A stretch of DNA of 64,000 nucleotides from Chloroflexota bacterium (GCA_002721875.1 PBLU01000026.1:62001-126000); one strand, 5' to 3'. Counted from the stretch's first letter, positions 36,233 through 46,900 are shown. Notes: generated by a model not told the origin, from the sequence alone. Numbers and translations are program-made.

Positions 36233-37165
36233 ATGAATAATCTCAAAAAACATATTTTAGATATAGATCATTTAGATAGAGACTTCATATACAAAATACT
36301 TGAAAAAACAAAAAGCTTAAAACAAAATCAAACTAATAAAATCAACCTTTCAAATAAACATGTTTGTGCACTTTTCTATGAGGATTCTACAAGAACTAAG
36401 TTAAGTTTTGAGAAAGCATCCAATAATTTGAATGTTAAATTTCATGATTTAGAAGTATCAAAATCAAGTGTTAATAAGGGAGAATCTTTTTATAATACTC
36501 TCAAAACTATTGATTCTATAGGAATGGATTTGATAATAATTCGTCATCCATCATCTGGTGCAGCTATATTTGCTGCAAAACATACCAGCTCTTCAATTTT
36601 AAATGCTGGAGATGGTTCTCATGCTCATCCAACTCAAACCTTAACTGATCTTTTTACAATTTATGAAAAAAATATTGATTTTACAAATCTTGAAATTTCA
36701 ATAGTTGGAGATTTTATTTTTAGTAGAGTTGCTAGATCAACAATTATAGGTTTTGCAATTATGGGATCAAAAGTTAATATAATTGGGCCATCAGAACTTG
36801 TATCAAATGATATTATCGAAGCTTATATAAATTTACCAAATATTTCTAAAGATCAAATTTCAATAAGTGAAGATATTGAAAACTCCTTAAGTAATTCCGA
36901 CATAGTAATGCCTCTTAGGATACAAAAAGAAAGATTCACCAGTAATTTTAATCTAAATTTTGAAACATATAAAAAACTATGGAAAATAGATGAAAAAATA
37001 ATAAAAAATATAGATAAAAAAATCTTTATAATGCATCCTGGGCCAGTAAATGAAGAGACTGAAATTTCTCATAATATTGCTCATTCAGATAATTCATTAA
37101 TAAATCAACAAGTTCAAAATGGAGTTTTCTTAAGACAAACAATTATCAGTGAGTTATTATCATGA
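36233..37165 (+). CDS. pyrB: Aspartate carbamoyltransferase catalytic subunit
   Basis: A 310-residue transcarbamoylase. The carbamoyl phosphate motif is EDSTRTKLSFEKA (usual S-T-R-T-R-x-S-F-E), followed by the KGES lysine loop, then HAHPTQTLTDLFTI, RVARS and HPGPVNEE for aspartate binding. It forms carbamoyl-aspartate, step 2 of UMP synthesis. It follows pyrR by six bases and its stop overlaps the pyrC ATG by four. No pyrI regulatory subunit is found, as in other pyrR-regulated operons. Confidence 0.95.
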   Translation: MNNLKKHILDIDHLDRDFIYKILEKTKSLKQNQTNKINLSNKHVCALFYEDSTRTKLSFEKASNNLNVKFHDLEVSKSSVNKGESFYNTLKTIDSIGMDLIIIRHPSSGAAIFAAKHTSSSILNAGDGSHAHPTQTLTDLFTIYEKNIDFTNLEISIVGDFIFSRVARSTIIGFAIMGSKVNIIGPSELVSNDIIEAYINLPNISKDQISISEDIENSLSNSDIVMPLRIQKERFTSNFNLNFETYKKLWKIDEKIIKNIDKKIFIMHPGPVNEETEISHNIAHSDNSLINQQVQNGVFLRQTIISELLS

Positions 37166-38484
37166 AAAACCTAATAATTAAGAACGCTTATCTGATAGAT
37201 CCATCTGAAAATTTAGATTTAGTATCAGATATATTAATATCCGATGGAAAAATTAAAAAAATTTCTAAAAAAATAGAAATTACTAATGAAGATATTATCG
37301 ATGCTAACAATAAAATTTTACTTCCTGGTCTAATTGATTTCCATGTTCATTACAGAGATCCAGGGGAAACTTATAAAGAAGATATTGAATCTGGATCAAA
37401 TGCTTCTGCCAAAGGAGGTTTTACAACTGTTGTTATGATGGCAAATACTGACCCTGCAATAGATTCGATTGATAAAGTTATTGAACAAAGAAAAACAATT
37501 GAGAATTTCTCTAAAATTAGAGCCTTACAAACATCAGCTCTAACTTTATCAAGAAAAGGAAAAGACTTAGTTGATATTGATAAATTATCTCTTTCTGGAA
37601 TTGTTGCTTTTAGTGATGATGGGGACGTAGTTGATGATAAAGATTTAATGGTAGAAGGGTTAAAAAAATCGAATGAAAAAAATTTTTTTGTGCTACAGCA
37701 TGCAGAGGCAAAGGAATTAATTGATGATGGATCTGCAAATTCAGGACCTCCAGCTATTAGAATGGGATTAGCAGCAAGATCTAGACATGCTGAGATATCA
37801 ATCATAAAAAGAGATATTCAGATAGCAAAAGAAAATAATTTGAAGTTATATTTTCAACATTTATCCACTAAAGAATCAGTTGATTTGATCAGAATTGCAA
37901 AAAAAGAAGGAGTTGAAATAATTAGTGAAGTCACTCCGCATCATCTTTTTCTAAACGAAAATTGGGTCTATGGAAAAAACGGTATAATTCCAGATTTTAT
38001 AGATCTAGATTCTTATGATACTAACTTTAGAGTTAATCCTCCAATTAGGCAAGAAGAGGATAGACTAGCTTTATTGGAGGGTATTAAGGATGGAACCATA
38101 GATATTATTGCAACAGATCATGCTCCTCACTCAGATGGAGACAAATTAAATACATTTGATTCAGCTCCAGCTGGAATAAATGGTGCTGAAACTGCATTGC
38201 CGACACTACTTACTATAGTCAAGAAGGGAGAATTACATATCAGTGATGTTATAAGAACTATGAGTAATAATCCTGCAAAAATCTTAAATAAATTGCTTGA
38301 TGTAAATATAGGAAAATTAAAGAAAAATTATCAAGCTGATTTCACATTAATTGATAATGATAAAAAAAATAAAATAACAGAAGATTTTTTTATTTCAAAA
38401 AGTAAAAATTCTCCACTTATTGGAAATGAAATGATTGGTCAGGTAAAAATGACTATATTAGGAGGTAAAATAGTCCATGGTTAA
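37162..38484 (+). CDS. pyrC: Dihydroorotase (class I)
   Basis: A 440-residue amidohydrolase. Zinc ligands and motifs: LIDFHVHYRDPGE (HxH), HHLFL, and DHAPHSDGDK with the catalytic Asp; NPAKIL near the end is typical of class I dihydroorotase. It cyclises carbamoyl-aspartate. Length and motif order match the Gram-positive type that works with separate pyrB. It overlaps pyrB by four bases and carA by eight. Confidence 0.95.
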   Translation: MKNLIIKNAYLIDPSENLDLVSDILISDGKIKKISKKIEITNEDIIDANNKILLPGLIDFHVHYRDPGETYKEDIESGSNASAKGGFTTVVMMANTDPAIDSIDKVIEQRKTIENFSKIRALQTSALTLSRKGKDLVDIDKLSLSGIVAFSDDGDVVDDKDLMVEGLKKSNEKNFFVLQHAEAKELIDDGSANSGPPAIRMGLAARSRHAEISIIKRDIQIAKENNLKLYFQHLSTKESVDLIRIAKKEGVEIISEVTPHHLFLNENWVYGKNGIIPDFIDLDSYDTNFRVNPPIRQEEDRLALLEGIKDGTIDIIATDHAPHSDGDKLNTFDSAPAGINGAETALPTLLTIVKKGELHISDVIRTMSNNPAKILNKLLDVNIGKLKKNYQADFTLIDNDKKNKITEDFFISKSKNSPLIGNEMIGQVKMTILGGKIVHG

Positions 38485-39565
38485 AAATATAAATTTAGTT
38501 CTACAAGACGGAACTTTTTATTCTGGAATTTCTTTTGGATTTCAAAAGGATGTATATGGAGAAGTTGTATTTAATACTTCTATGACAGGATATCAAGAAA
38601 TGCTAACGGATCCATCCTACAGGGGGCAAATATTAATACCTACTTACCCTTTGATCGGTAATTATGGAATAAGTTCTACTGATGTTGAATCTTCAAATAT
38701 ACAAGTTGAGGGATTTGTTGTACGACAATTTTGTGAAGAACCATCTCATAATAATTCAATCATGAATCTTGATGAATATCTGAAGATAAATAAAATTCCT
38801 GGAATATTTGGTCTAGATACTAGGTCAATAGTTAAAAAAATCAGAAATGCAGGTGTGATGATGGGATCAATTTCTTCTAGTAATAATATTGATGAAATTA
38901 TAGCAAAAATAAATTCAATTGAATCCTACGATGATCAAAATTTTGTTTCAGAAGTATCAACTAAAAAAATAATATCCCTAGGAAATAATAACTCAAAATT
39001 TAACATAGCATTATTAGACTTAGGAGTTAAGAATAATATTATTAGGTTGCTAGAATCTAGAAATTGTTCTGTAAAGATTTTTCCCTACACATCAACTTCA
39101 AAAGATATTTTATCTAGTAATCCTGATGGGATTGTTTTATCACCGGGACCAGGTGATCCTAATAATCTTGAAAATATTTTACCTGGAATTAAGGAATTAA
39201 TTGACTCCCAAATACCCATTCTAGGAATTTGTTTAGGGCATCAACTAATAGCTAAATCTTTGGGTGTAGAAACTTTCAAATTACCTTTTGGTCATAGGGG
39301 AGGGAATCAGCCTGTAAAAGATATCCAAAAAAATAGAGTTTATGTAACTGCTCAAAATCATGGATATGCTGTTTCTAATATAAAGAAACATAAAGATCTA
39401 GAAGTTACTCATATAAATATGAATGATGGGACAGTTTCAGGACTATCACATAAAAAATTGCCTGTGTTTTCAATTCAATACCATTCAGAAGCTTCTCCCG
39501 GGCCAAAAGATTCAGAATATATATTTGATGAATTTATTAAAAAAATAAATGATGAAAAGGAATAA
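38477..39565 (+). CDS. carA: Carbamoyl-phosphate synthase small subunit (glutaminase)
   Basis: A 362-residue CarA. The N-terminal CarA domain has FNTSMTGYQEMLTDPSY; the class I glutamine amidotransferase domain has LSPGPGDP, nucleophile elbow GICLGHQLIA and the His-Glu pair in QYHSEASPGP. It hydrolyses glutamine and channels ammonia to CarB. The start overlaps pyrC by eight bases and carB follows after three bases. Confidence 0.96.
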   Translation: MVKNINLVLQDGTFYSGISFGFQKDVYGEVVFNTSMTGYQEMLTDPSYRGQILIPTYPLIGNYGISSTDVESSNIQVEGFVVRQFCEEPSHNNSIMNLDEYLKINKIPGIFGLDTRSIVKKIRNAGVMMGSISSSNNIDEIIAKINSIESYDDQNFVSEVSTKKIISLGNNNSKFNIALLDLGVKNNIIRLLESRNCSVKIFPYTSTSKDILSSNPDGIVLSPGPGDPNNLENILPGIKELIDSQIPILGICLGHQLIAKSLGVETFKLPFGHRGGNQPVKDIQKNRVYVTAQNHGYAVSNIKKHKDLEVTHINMNDGTVSGLSHKKLPVFSIQYHSEASPGPKDSEYIFDEFIKKINDEKE

Positions 39566-39568
39566 TTA

Positions 39569-42500
39569 ATGAACAAGACAGTTTTAGTTGTAGGGTCAGG
39601 CCCGATTATAATCGGACAAGCTGCTGAGTTTGATTATGCAGGAGCTCAAGCTTGTAAGTCACTTAGAGAAGAAGGCTATAGAGTTGTTCTTATAAATTCT
39701 AATCCAGCAACAATAATGACAGATACTGAAATGGCAGATCGAATATATATAGAACCAATTACACCTGAAATTGTGGAAAAAATTATCAAGAAAGAAAAAC
39801 CTTTTGGTATTTTGGGGACTTTAGGAGGACAAACAGGATTAAACTTAACATCTGAGTTAAATAATCTAGGAATATTAGATAAATATAACGTTGAGATACT
39901 TGGTACTGATATTAATTCTATTGAAACAGCTGAAGATAGGGATAAATTCAGGTCTTTTTTGTTGGATATAAATCAACCAACTCCTCCTTCTATAGCTGTA
40001 AATAATTTAGAGGACGCTAAAAAAGCAGCAACCAAAATCGGCTTTCCAGTTGTAATAAGACCTGCTTATACTTTAGGCGGAACAGGTGGAGGAATTGCCA
40101 AAAATGAAGAAGAATTATTAGATATTGCTAATCAAGGTATAAATTTATCAAGAGTTGGTCAGGTATTAGTAGAAAAATCTCTTGTAGGTTGGAAGGAAGT
40201 TGAATATGAAGTTATGAGAGATAACGCAGGAAATGTCATAACGATATGTAATATGGAAAATTTAGATCCTATGGGAGTTCATACTGGAGATTCAATTGTT
40301 GTTGCCCCATCTCAAACCTTAAATGATAAAGAATATCAGATGTTAAGAACTGCGAGTCTAGAAATAATTTCTAAATTAGAAATAAAAGGAGGTTGCAATG
40401 TTCAATTAGCATTAAAACCTTCACAAATAGTGAAGGATCAATTAGGGAATGACTTTAATAATGATCCAGACTACTACATAATTGAAGTAAATCCTAGAGT
40501 ATCAAGATCTTCTGCTTTAGCATCAAAAGCTACTGGATATCCAATAGCTCGAATTGCTTCAAAAATAGCTATTGGTAAGAATTTAGATGAGATAACTAAT
40601 CCTGTTACGGGAAAAACATTTTCTGTTTTTGAACCTTCTTTAGATTATTGTGTTGTAAAAATACCTAGATGGCCATTTGATAAATTTCCCGATGCAGATA
40701 GAACTTTAGGTACACAAATGAAAGCCACAGGGGAAGTTATGGGGATCGAAAGAACTTTTGAAGCAGCTCTTCTAAAGTCTATTAGATCATTAGAAAATAA
40801 TAAACCAGATTTGCTATCATCTCCTGATAATGAAAATACTAATTTACCAATGGATGATAGATTATGGGATATCGCAAAGAGAATTAGAAACGGTTCAAAT
40901 GCTTTGCTTGAAACCCAAAGAACATTTATAGATTACTGGTTTACAAATGCTATAGAAAAAATAATTGAGACTGAAAAGTTATTAATTGATAGCGATTTAT
41001 CAAGTGAAATAATTCTTGATGCTAAAACTAAAGGATTTTCAGATAGCTATATTGCAAAACTAAAGAAATGCAGTGAATCTGATATAAGAAAATTTAGAAA
41101 AGAAAATAGAATTATTCCAACTTATAAAATGGTTGATACTTGTGCTGCAGAATTTGAAGCTATCACTACTTATTTTTATAGTACTTATGAATTTGAAAAT
41201 GAGGCAATTGCATTAGAGGGTGATAAAGCTATTGTTTTGGGCTCTGGTCCAATTAGAATTGGTCAAGGTATTGAATTTGATTATTGTTCTGTTCATGCAT
41301 CTAGGAGTTTACTTGAAGATAATATTAAGTCCATACTGATAAACTCAAATCCAGAGACAGTGTCGACAGATTTTGATACTTCTTCAAGATTATATTTTGA
41401 ACCACTAGATTCTGAAAGTGTTTTAGATATTATTGAAAATGAGTTTGATGGAAAGTCAAATACAAAATCTATGGTTCAATTTGGTGGTCAAACAGCTATT
41501 AATATGTCTCAAGTTTTAGGTCAATATAATATGCCAATTTTAGGATCTTCAGCAGAAGTTATAAATGATGCATCAGAAAGAGGAAGATTTGAGAATATAG
41601 CCAAGAAAGCGGATGTATTACAACCATCAGGGGCTGCAACTCGAAATTTAGATGATGCACTAAAAATCGCATCAAAAGTTTCATATCCAGTTATGGTCAG
41701 GCCATCATATGTTTTAGGTGGAAGAGCAATGGAAATAGTTCATTCAGATAATGAATTAAAGAGATATTTTACTCGCGCCCAAAATTATGTTCCTGGTCAG
41801 ACTATTTTAGTAGATCAATATATTTCTGGTATTGAAATAGAGATTGATGCTGTTTGTGATGGAGATAATGTACTTATACCTGGAATTATGCAGCATGTTG
41901 AGAGAGCAGGTGTGCATTCTGGAGATAGTACAGCAGTTTATCCTGCCTATGATCTGTCAGAAAATGAAAAAAGCGAAATAGTTGAAGCAACAAAAAAACT
42001 AGGAATATCATTGGGAATCAAAGGTCTAATGAATATTCAGTTTATAGTCAAAAGATCAAAAAAATCTTTCTTTGATAATAATTCACAAAATAATAATGAT
42101 GAGAAATCAAAGCTATATGTTATTGAGGTAAATCCTCGATCTAGTAGAACTATACCATTTATTTCAAAAATAACTGGTATACCAATGATAAAACTTGCTG
42201 TAAAAGTAATGTATGGTAAAAAACTATTAGATCTTGGTTATGGTATAGATTTGGTACCAGAAAAAAAATTATTTGCGGTAAAATCACCAGTCTTTTCTAT
42301 GTCAAAATTATCAGGAGTAGATACATATTTGGGCCCTGAAATGAAATCAACTGGTGAAGTTATGGGAATAGATGATAATTTACCAGACGCTATGAAAAAA
42401 GCAATGATTGCTTCGGGATTGGAGGTAAATGAAAAGACAAGTTTTTTACTGTCTATTGCTGATAGAGATAAAGAAGATTCATTAGATTTTATCAAGAAAT

Positions 42501-42823
42501 TAAAAGCTAATGGCAATGTTATTTATGCAACTGAAGGAACTTATAATTTTCTAAAATCTAAAGGTTTTGACTCCATTAAGATTAACAAAATCCTTTCTGA
42601 ATCACCAACTGTAATTGATATTATTAACGAAGGAAAAGTAGGAGCGGTTCTCAATACAGTTACTGGAAATAGAAATTCAATTCAAGATGGATACCACATA
42701 AGAAGAAAAGCTACAGAATTTTCAATTCCTTGCTATACTTCTATTGACACAGCTTATGCGACTATTATGAATAGTTCTTCAAAAAGTCTGAAGGTTAGCA
42801 CCTTTGATGATTACTTAGATTGA
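39569..42823 (+). CDS. carB: Carbamoyl-phosphate synthase large subunit
   Basis: A 1084-residue CarB with two homologous ATP-grasp halves. First half: VGSGPIIIGQAAEFDYAGAQA, PAYTLGGTGGGI, EVNPRVSRSSALASKATGYP. Second half: LGSGPIRIGQGIEFDYCSVHA, RPSYVLGGRAME, EVNPRSSRTIPFISKITGIP. The C-terminal MGS-like allosteric domain (about 950-1084) would bind UMP or other effectors. It makes carbamoyl phosphate for arginine and pyrimidines. It ends the pyrR-carB operon, one base before the convergent methyltransferase stop. Confidence 0.97.
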   Translation: MNKTVLVVGSGPIIIGQAAEFDYAGAQACKSLREEGYRVVLINSNPATIMTDTEMADRIYIEPITPEIVEKIIKKEKPFGILGTLGGQTGLNLTSELNNLGILDKYNVEILGTDINSIETAEDRDKFRSFLLDINQPTPPSIAVNNLEDAKKAATKIGFPVVIRPAYTLGGTGGGIAKNEEELLDIANQGINLSRVGQVLVEKSLVGWKEVEYEVMRDNAGNVITICNMENLDPMGVHTGDSIVVAPSQTLNDKEYQMLRTASLEIISKLEIKGGCNVQLALKPSQIVKDQLGNDFNNDPDYYIIEVNPRVSRSSALASKATGYPIARIASKIAIGKNLDEITNPVTGKTFSVFEPSLDYCVVKIPRWPFDKFPDADRTLGTQMKATGEVMGIERTFEAALLKSIRSLENNKPDLLSSPDNENTNLPMDDRLWDIAKRIRNGSNALLETQRTFIDYWFTNAIEKIIETEKLLIDSDLSSEIILDAKTKGFSDSYIAKLKKCSESDIRKFRKENRIIPTYKMVDTCAAEFEAITTYFYSTYEFENEAIALEGDKAIVLGSGPIRIGQGIEFDYCSVHASRSLLEDNIKSILINSNPETVSTDFDTSSRLYFEPLDSESVLDIIENEFDGKSNTKSMVQFGGQTAINMSQVLGQYNMPILGSSAEVINDASERGRFENIAKKADVLQPSGAATRNLDDALKIASKVSYPVMVRPSYVLGGRAMEIVHSDNELKRYFTRAQNYVPGQTILVDQYISGIEIEIDAVCDGDNVLIPGIMQHVERAGVHSGDSTAVYPAYDLSENEKSEIVEATKKLGISLGIKGLMNIQFIVKRSKKSFFDNNSQNNNDEKSKLYVIEVNPRSSRTIPFISKITGIPMIKLAVKVMYGKKLLDLGYGIDLVPEKKLFAVKSPVFSMSKLSGVDTYLGPEMKSTGEVMGIDDNLPDAMKKAMIASGLEVNEKTSFLLSIADRDKEDSLDFIKKLKANGNVIYATEGTYNFLKSKGFDSIKINKILSESPTVIDIINEGKVGAVLNTVTGNRNSIQDGYHIRRKATEFSIPCYTSIDTAYATIMNSSSKSLKVSTFDDYLD

Positions 42824-42824
42824 T

Positions 42825-43649
42825 TTATGCTTTTATAGCCCTGACAGACAACCAGTTTCTTGGCACTGTTGTGAGAGACATCTCACTAAATACTTCCTTA
42901 AGGGCTTTTTGCAAAGTTTTCTTACCGATATCTAAGGGTACCCCAGGTAGAACTCCTTCAATCCAATCTCTAAACTCACTTATGTAATGAAAACCATCTA
43001 TTGGAACTTCATATGATTTAGCTTTTATATGTTCGATTTTATAACCCGTTTTTTCTAGTAGAGAAACATAATCTTCAGGTCTTAATTGTTGCCTTGAAGA
43101 TACCTTTTCAGATTTCTTAGGTCTCATTCTGTGGTCTTTACTCAAGAGTCTAAGTGACCTAAACATCCATTTTCTATAAAATTCATGAGACTCCTCAGGG
43201 TGCGAACCATCATAAAAAGAAGTATTAAATGCAAGTACACCTCTACTATTTAGTTTTCCACCAATGTCTTCAAGTAGTTTTAATTTATTTGGTACGTAAT
43301 GAATGGAATTACAATAGATCATTGCATCAGCTTTATCCCTAACAGCATCTGTAAGATTTTGAACTTCAGAATGAATAAATCTTACAATAGGACTATTCTC
43401 TAATTCAGATGCAGCAGTTTTGAGCGCACTTTTTGAGCTATCAACTGCATATATTACAGAGTCTTTAGCTGATTTTATTTTTTCTAAAATAAGTTTTGTA
43501 ATATTGCCTGTCCCACAACCTAAATCAACTATTGATTTTTTATCATAAATATTGGCCAGTTCAATGAATTCAGAGTTAATTGAACTATAGAAGGGTAAAT
43601 TTGCAAACGCATTAAATGCATATTGTTCACTTTGAGTTTGATTTGCCAT
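42825..43649 (-). CDS. SAM-dependent class I methyltransferase
   Basis: A 274-residue methyltransferase. Motif I is IVDLGCGTGNITKLI (about residues 39-53), then the acidic strand VIYAVDSSKSAL, and ADAMIYCNSIHYVPNKL with the post-motif region. Similar to UbiE/Methyltransf_25-type enzymes acting on small molecules. Substrate unknown. It is monocistronic, lies between carB (convergent) and modA (divergent), and interrupts an otherwise plus-strand nucleotide-related block. Confidence 0.85.
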   Translation of the reverse strand: MANQTQSEQYAFNAFANLPFYSSINSEFIELANIYDKKSIVDLGCGTGNITKLILEKIKSAKDSVIYAVDSSKSALKTAASELENSPIVRFIHSEVQNLTDAVRDKADAMIYCNSIHYVPNKLKLLEDIGGKLNSRGVLAFNTSFYDGSHPEESHEFYRKWMFRSLRLLSKDHRMRPKKSEKVSSRQQLRPEDYVSLLEKTGYKIEHIKAKSYEVPIDGFHYISEFRDWIEGVLPGVPLDIGKKTLQKALKEVFSEMSLTTVPRNWLSVRAIKA

Positions 43650-43747
43650 TTTATAAATTAGTTATGTTTTATTAAAATATATTATAATTTCATATATTAA
43701 TGTATCCCAAGTAGACCAAATTAATCAATATTTCAAACAAACTATAG

Positions 43748-44488
43748 ATGAAAATAAATCAACTGATAAAAATTCCATTAGTAATATTACTGACTTTATT
43801 TTTTATAATTTCATGTGATGAAGATAGTAAAATAATTATGGCTGCTGCATCTTTAGAAAAAATATTAAACGATCACAAAGATGAATTTATTAATAGTGAA
43901 CAAATTTATTTAAATTATGGAGGATCATTGAGTCTAGCAAGAAGAATTGAAACTAACCAAAATAAAATAGGAGCAGTTATCTTTTCATCTAATGAATCAT
44001 TTCAACTCATAAAAGATATGAATATTATTAAAGAAGATTCAATTTCTACATTAGCATATAATTCACTAGTTATTGTTTCTTCTGAAAAAAAATTTAATTC
44101 ATTAGAAGATGTAAAAAGTTCTAGAAATAAATTATTAATTGCTGATCCAAAAGTTGCTCCCGCTGGCATTTACTCAAAGCAAGCTGTAGAAAAATTATTT
44201 GAATATGATTATATAAAAGAAAATATATTGACTTCTGGTGATGTTAGTTCTGTTTCTAATCTTATTAGGACTAACAAAAATATGTTTGGAATTGTTTACA
44301 AGACTGAAGCGGTAAAGAATAATCTTAATATTGTATATAACATACCAAATAATTTTCACGATAAAATAGAATATAAAGTAGGTATTCTTAAATCGAATAA
44401 AAGCAAATACGTTGAAGAGTTTATTTTGACTTTGCAATCCAAAAAAAATCAAAATAACTTGAGAGAATTAGGATTTATAGTTAACTAA
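43748..44488 (+). CDS. modA: Molybdate-type ABC transporter substrate-binding lipoprotein ModA-like
   Basis: A 246-residue exported protein with a short signal sequence and lipobox IISC (Cys at about residue 23). It then shows the ModA pattern: MAAASLEKILND near the start of the mature protein, LNYGGSLSLARRIE, LIADPKVAPAGIYSKQAVEKL, and NMFGIVYKTEAV. It would bind molybdate or tungstate outside the membrane. Compared with typical ModA it is slightly short and divergent. modB begins at the base after its stop and modC follows, supporting the assignment. Confidence 0.85.
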   Translation: MKINQLIKIPLVILLTLFFIISCDEDSKIIMAAASLEKILNDHKDEFINSEQIYLNYGGSLSLARRIETNQNKIGAVIFSSNESFQLIKDMNIIKEDSISTLAYNSLVIVSSEKKFNSLEDVKSSRNKLLIADPKVAPAGIYSKQAVEKLFEYDYIKENILTSGDVSSVSNLIRTNKNMFGIVYKTEAVKNNLNIVYNIPNNFHDKIEYKVGILKSNKSKYVEEFILTLQSKKNQNNLRELGFIVN

Positions 44489-45121
44489 ATGGATATTATA
44501 GGAATAATTTTTACTACTCTCAAAATCACAATTTTATCTACACTAATCAGTTTTCTTTCATCTGTAATCCTATCTTTATTAGTGCTGAGGTATAGAAAAA
44601 TTATTCTAATAGTTGATGTAATAACAACTTTACCACTTGCATTGCCCCCTGTAATAACTGGGTACTTCATAATATATATAAGTAACGGTTATCTTGCCTT
44701 TAATTGGCTAGGAGGTAGCTTAGCTTGTGCAATAATTTCACTTCCACTAGTATATAGAACAATTTTTGTTTCTATTTCTTCAATAAATGCAAATATAGTA
44801 AATACATCAAGAATTCTTGGTGCGAGTAGGATACAAACATTCTTTTTGATAGTATTACCAACACTCAAAATTGGTATCTTTACTTCAATATTTTTAGGCT
44901 TTATAAGATCAATTTCAGAGTTTGGAGCAACTATGATCGTTTCTGGAAATATTTCAGGTGAAACACAAACACTTTCAACTGGAATTTACACTGCAATACT
45001 TAATGGTGATGATAATAGTCTATTTATTTTGACCTTATCTTCTATATTCTTGGCTTTATTTTCAATAATAATATTTAATATAATCAGAAGAAATCAAAAG
45101 GCTTTAAATTTTTATGAATAA
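44489..45121 (+). CDS. modB: Molybdate-type ABC transporter permease ModB
   Basis: A 210-residue permease with five to six hydrophobic helices. The EAA-like loop with ASRIQTFFLIVLPTLKIGI and the RSISEFGATMIVSGNISGETQTL motif are diagnostic of ModB. It starts directly after the modA stop and overlaps modC by eight bases. Imports molybdate or tungstate in complex with ModC. Confidence 0.9.
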   Translation: MDIIGIIFTTLKITILSTLISFLSSVILSLLVLRYRKIILIVDVITTLPLALPPVITGYFIIYISNGYLAFNWLGGSLACAIISLPLVYRTIFVSISSINANIVNTSRILGASRIQTFFLIVLPTLKIGIFTSIFLGFIRSISEFGATMIVSGNISGETQTLSTGIYTAILNGDDNSLFILTLSSIFLALFSIIIFNIIRRNQKALNFYE

Positions 45122-46076
45122 AATAGACTTTAAACTAAAAATAAATTTACCTAATTTTACACTTAGATCTGAATCTAATTTTTCTCAAGGCTTAAACTAT
45201 ATTTGGGGAAGATCCGGTCAGGGAAAATCTACTTTATTAAATTCAATATCAGGATTTATAAAAAACTGTGAGGGATTTATAAATGTTAATGATGAAATAA
45301 TTTTTTCTTCTGAAAATAAAAAGTCTCTTCCTCCAGAAAAGCGGAAAATTTCATATGTTCAACAAAATGATCTACTTTTTAGTAACTTAAATGTCTATGA
45401 AAATCTTCAATTTGGATATCAATTTCTTAATGAAAAAGATAAAAAAATAACCCCAAATGAGTGTGCTAGTTATTTTAACATAGAAGAATTATTAAATTTG
45501 TACCCTAATGAATTATCAGGAGGACAAAAGCAGAGAGTATCATTAGCAAGAGCTTTTTCTCGAAATGCCGGAGTTGTTTTGCTAGATGAACCAATTAATT
45601 CTCTTGATGCTTTTTCAAGAAAAGATATTCTAGGAAAAATAGAAAAGATAACCAATGAACTAAATTTATGTTTATTATTTGTAACACACTACATAGAAGA
45701 TATTTTCGAAATATCTAACGATATTTTGCTAGTGGAAAATGGAACTGCTAATAAAAAAATTAATAAAAAAGATATTTTTAATCATTGGGAAGAAGAAGAT
45801 GTACTCAATCAAATAGTCGATAACACAGAATTTGAAGGGAAATTTTTTAATTCAAACTCGGTCATGATTTCAAAAAAGAAATTTGATCATACCAATCACG
45901 GATTTTATTTTTCTGGAATAATTGATCAAATTATAAACAATAAAAATAATTCACTACTAAATATAGATTGTAAAAAAAATTACTTTATTTCAATTGATAA
46001 CAAAATACTTAATAGTTTAGACTTATCTAAAGGTTCTCAAGTAGAATGCTTTGTTTATAAAAACTTAATCATATGA
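45114..46076 (+). CDS. modC: Molybdate-type ABC transporter ATPase ModC
   Basis: A 320-residue ABC ATPase with Walker A GRSGQGKST, Q-loop YVQQNDLLFSNL, signature LSGGQKQRVSLARA, Walker B VVLLDEPINSLD and H-loop FVTHYIED. The C-terminal region (about 250-320) is the molybdate-binding (TOBE/MOP-like) regulatory domain, although divergent. It powers ModAB. Its stop overlaps the pyrF start by four bases, linking a metal transporter with pyrimidine synthesis in one transcript. Confidence 0.92.
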   Translation: MNKIDFKLKINLPNFTLRSESNFSQGLNYIWGRSGQGKSTLLNSISGFIKNCEGFINVNDEIIFSSENKKSLPPEKRKISYVQQNDLLFSNLNVYENLQFGYQFLNEKDKKITPNECASYFNIEELLNLYPNELSGGQKQRVSLARAFSRNAGVVLLDEPINSLDAFSRKDILGKIEKITNELNLCLLFVTHYIEDIFEISNDILLVENGTANKKINKKDIFNHWEEEDVLNQIVDNTEFEGKFFNSNSVMISKKKFDHTNHGFYFSGIIDQIINNKNNSLLNIDCKKNYFISIDNKILNSLDLSKGSQVECFVYKNLII

Positions 46077-46885
46077 AATCTTTTAATGAAAATCTTCTAG
46101 ATAATATAAAAAATAAAAAATCTTTTCTAATAGTTGGATTAGATCCTAATTTAGCTAAAATGCCCACTAATAACATATATGATTTTAATCGAGAAATTAT
46201 TGATAATACTTATGATTTAGTTGTTGGTTATAAACCTCAAATGGCTTTTTATGAATCTTATGGTTTTGATGGACTCAAGGCGCTAGAAAAGACCATAGAC
46301 TATATAAAGAACTTACCTGAAAAAAAAATTATAATTGGTGATTGCAAAAGATCTGATATTGATTCAACCAGTGAAGCTTATTCTAAAGCAATGTTTGAAT
46401 TTTGGGATTTTGATTCTGTAACTATTGTTCCTTACTTCGGAAGAGATGGAATATTACCTTTCATTAATAGATCAGATAAAGGTGTATTCATTGTATGCAG
46501 ATCATCAAATAAATCAGCTGGTGAATTTCAAGACTTATTTTCTGAAAAAGAACAACTAACTTTATACGAAAAAGTTGCCTTAATATCTTCTGAGCTAAAT
46601 ATAAAAAATAATGTAGGTCTAGTAATGGGAGCAACTTATCCTAAAGAACTAGAAATTATAAGAAATTTAGTTCCTAGTCTACCATTTCTGATACCAGGTA
46701 TAGGTCATCAAAAGGGAGATTTAGCTGAAGTACTTAATAAGTCAATATTGGATAAACCCATAATATTATTAAATTCCTCTAGAGGAATAATTTATGCTTC
46801 ATCTAAAATTGGAGATTACGGACAAAAGGCAAGGGCTAAAGTTTTGGAAATAAATAATGAAATTTCTAAAATATATTCTTTTTAA
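46073..46885 (+). CDS. pyrF: Orotidine-5'-phosphate decarboxylase (type 2)
   Basis: A 270-residue OMP decarboxylase. LIVGLDPNLAKMP at the N-terminus, YKPQMAFYESYG and catalytic D-x-K-x-x-D in IGDCKRSDIDSTSEAY mark the type-2 (TIGR02127-like) family; IPGIGHQKGDL and LLNSSRGIIYAS bind the phosphate. It converts OMP to UMP, the last step of the pathway begun by pyrR-carB. It is separated from that operon by the methyltransferase and mod genes. pyrD and pyrE are not visible in the window. Confidence 0.93.
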   Translation: MKSFNENLLDNIKNKKSFLIVGLDPNLAKMPTNNIYDFNREIIDNTYDLVVGYKPQMAFYESYGFDGLKALEKTIDYIKNLPEKKIIIGDCKRSDIDSTSEAYSKAMFEFWDFDSVTIVPYFGRDGILPFINRSDKGVFIVCRSSNKSAGEFQDLFSEKEQLTLYEKVALISSELNIKNNVGLVMGATYPKELEIIRNLVPSLPFLIPGIGHQKGDLAEVLNKSILDKPIILLNSSRGIIYASSKIGDYGQKARAKVLEINNEISKIYSF

Positions 46886-46900
46886 GAGTCATAAAATTTA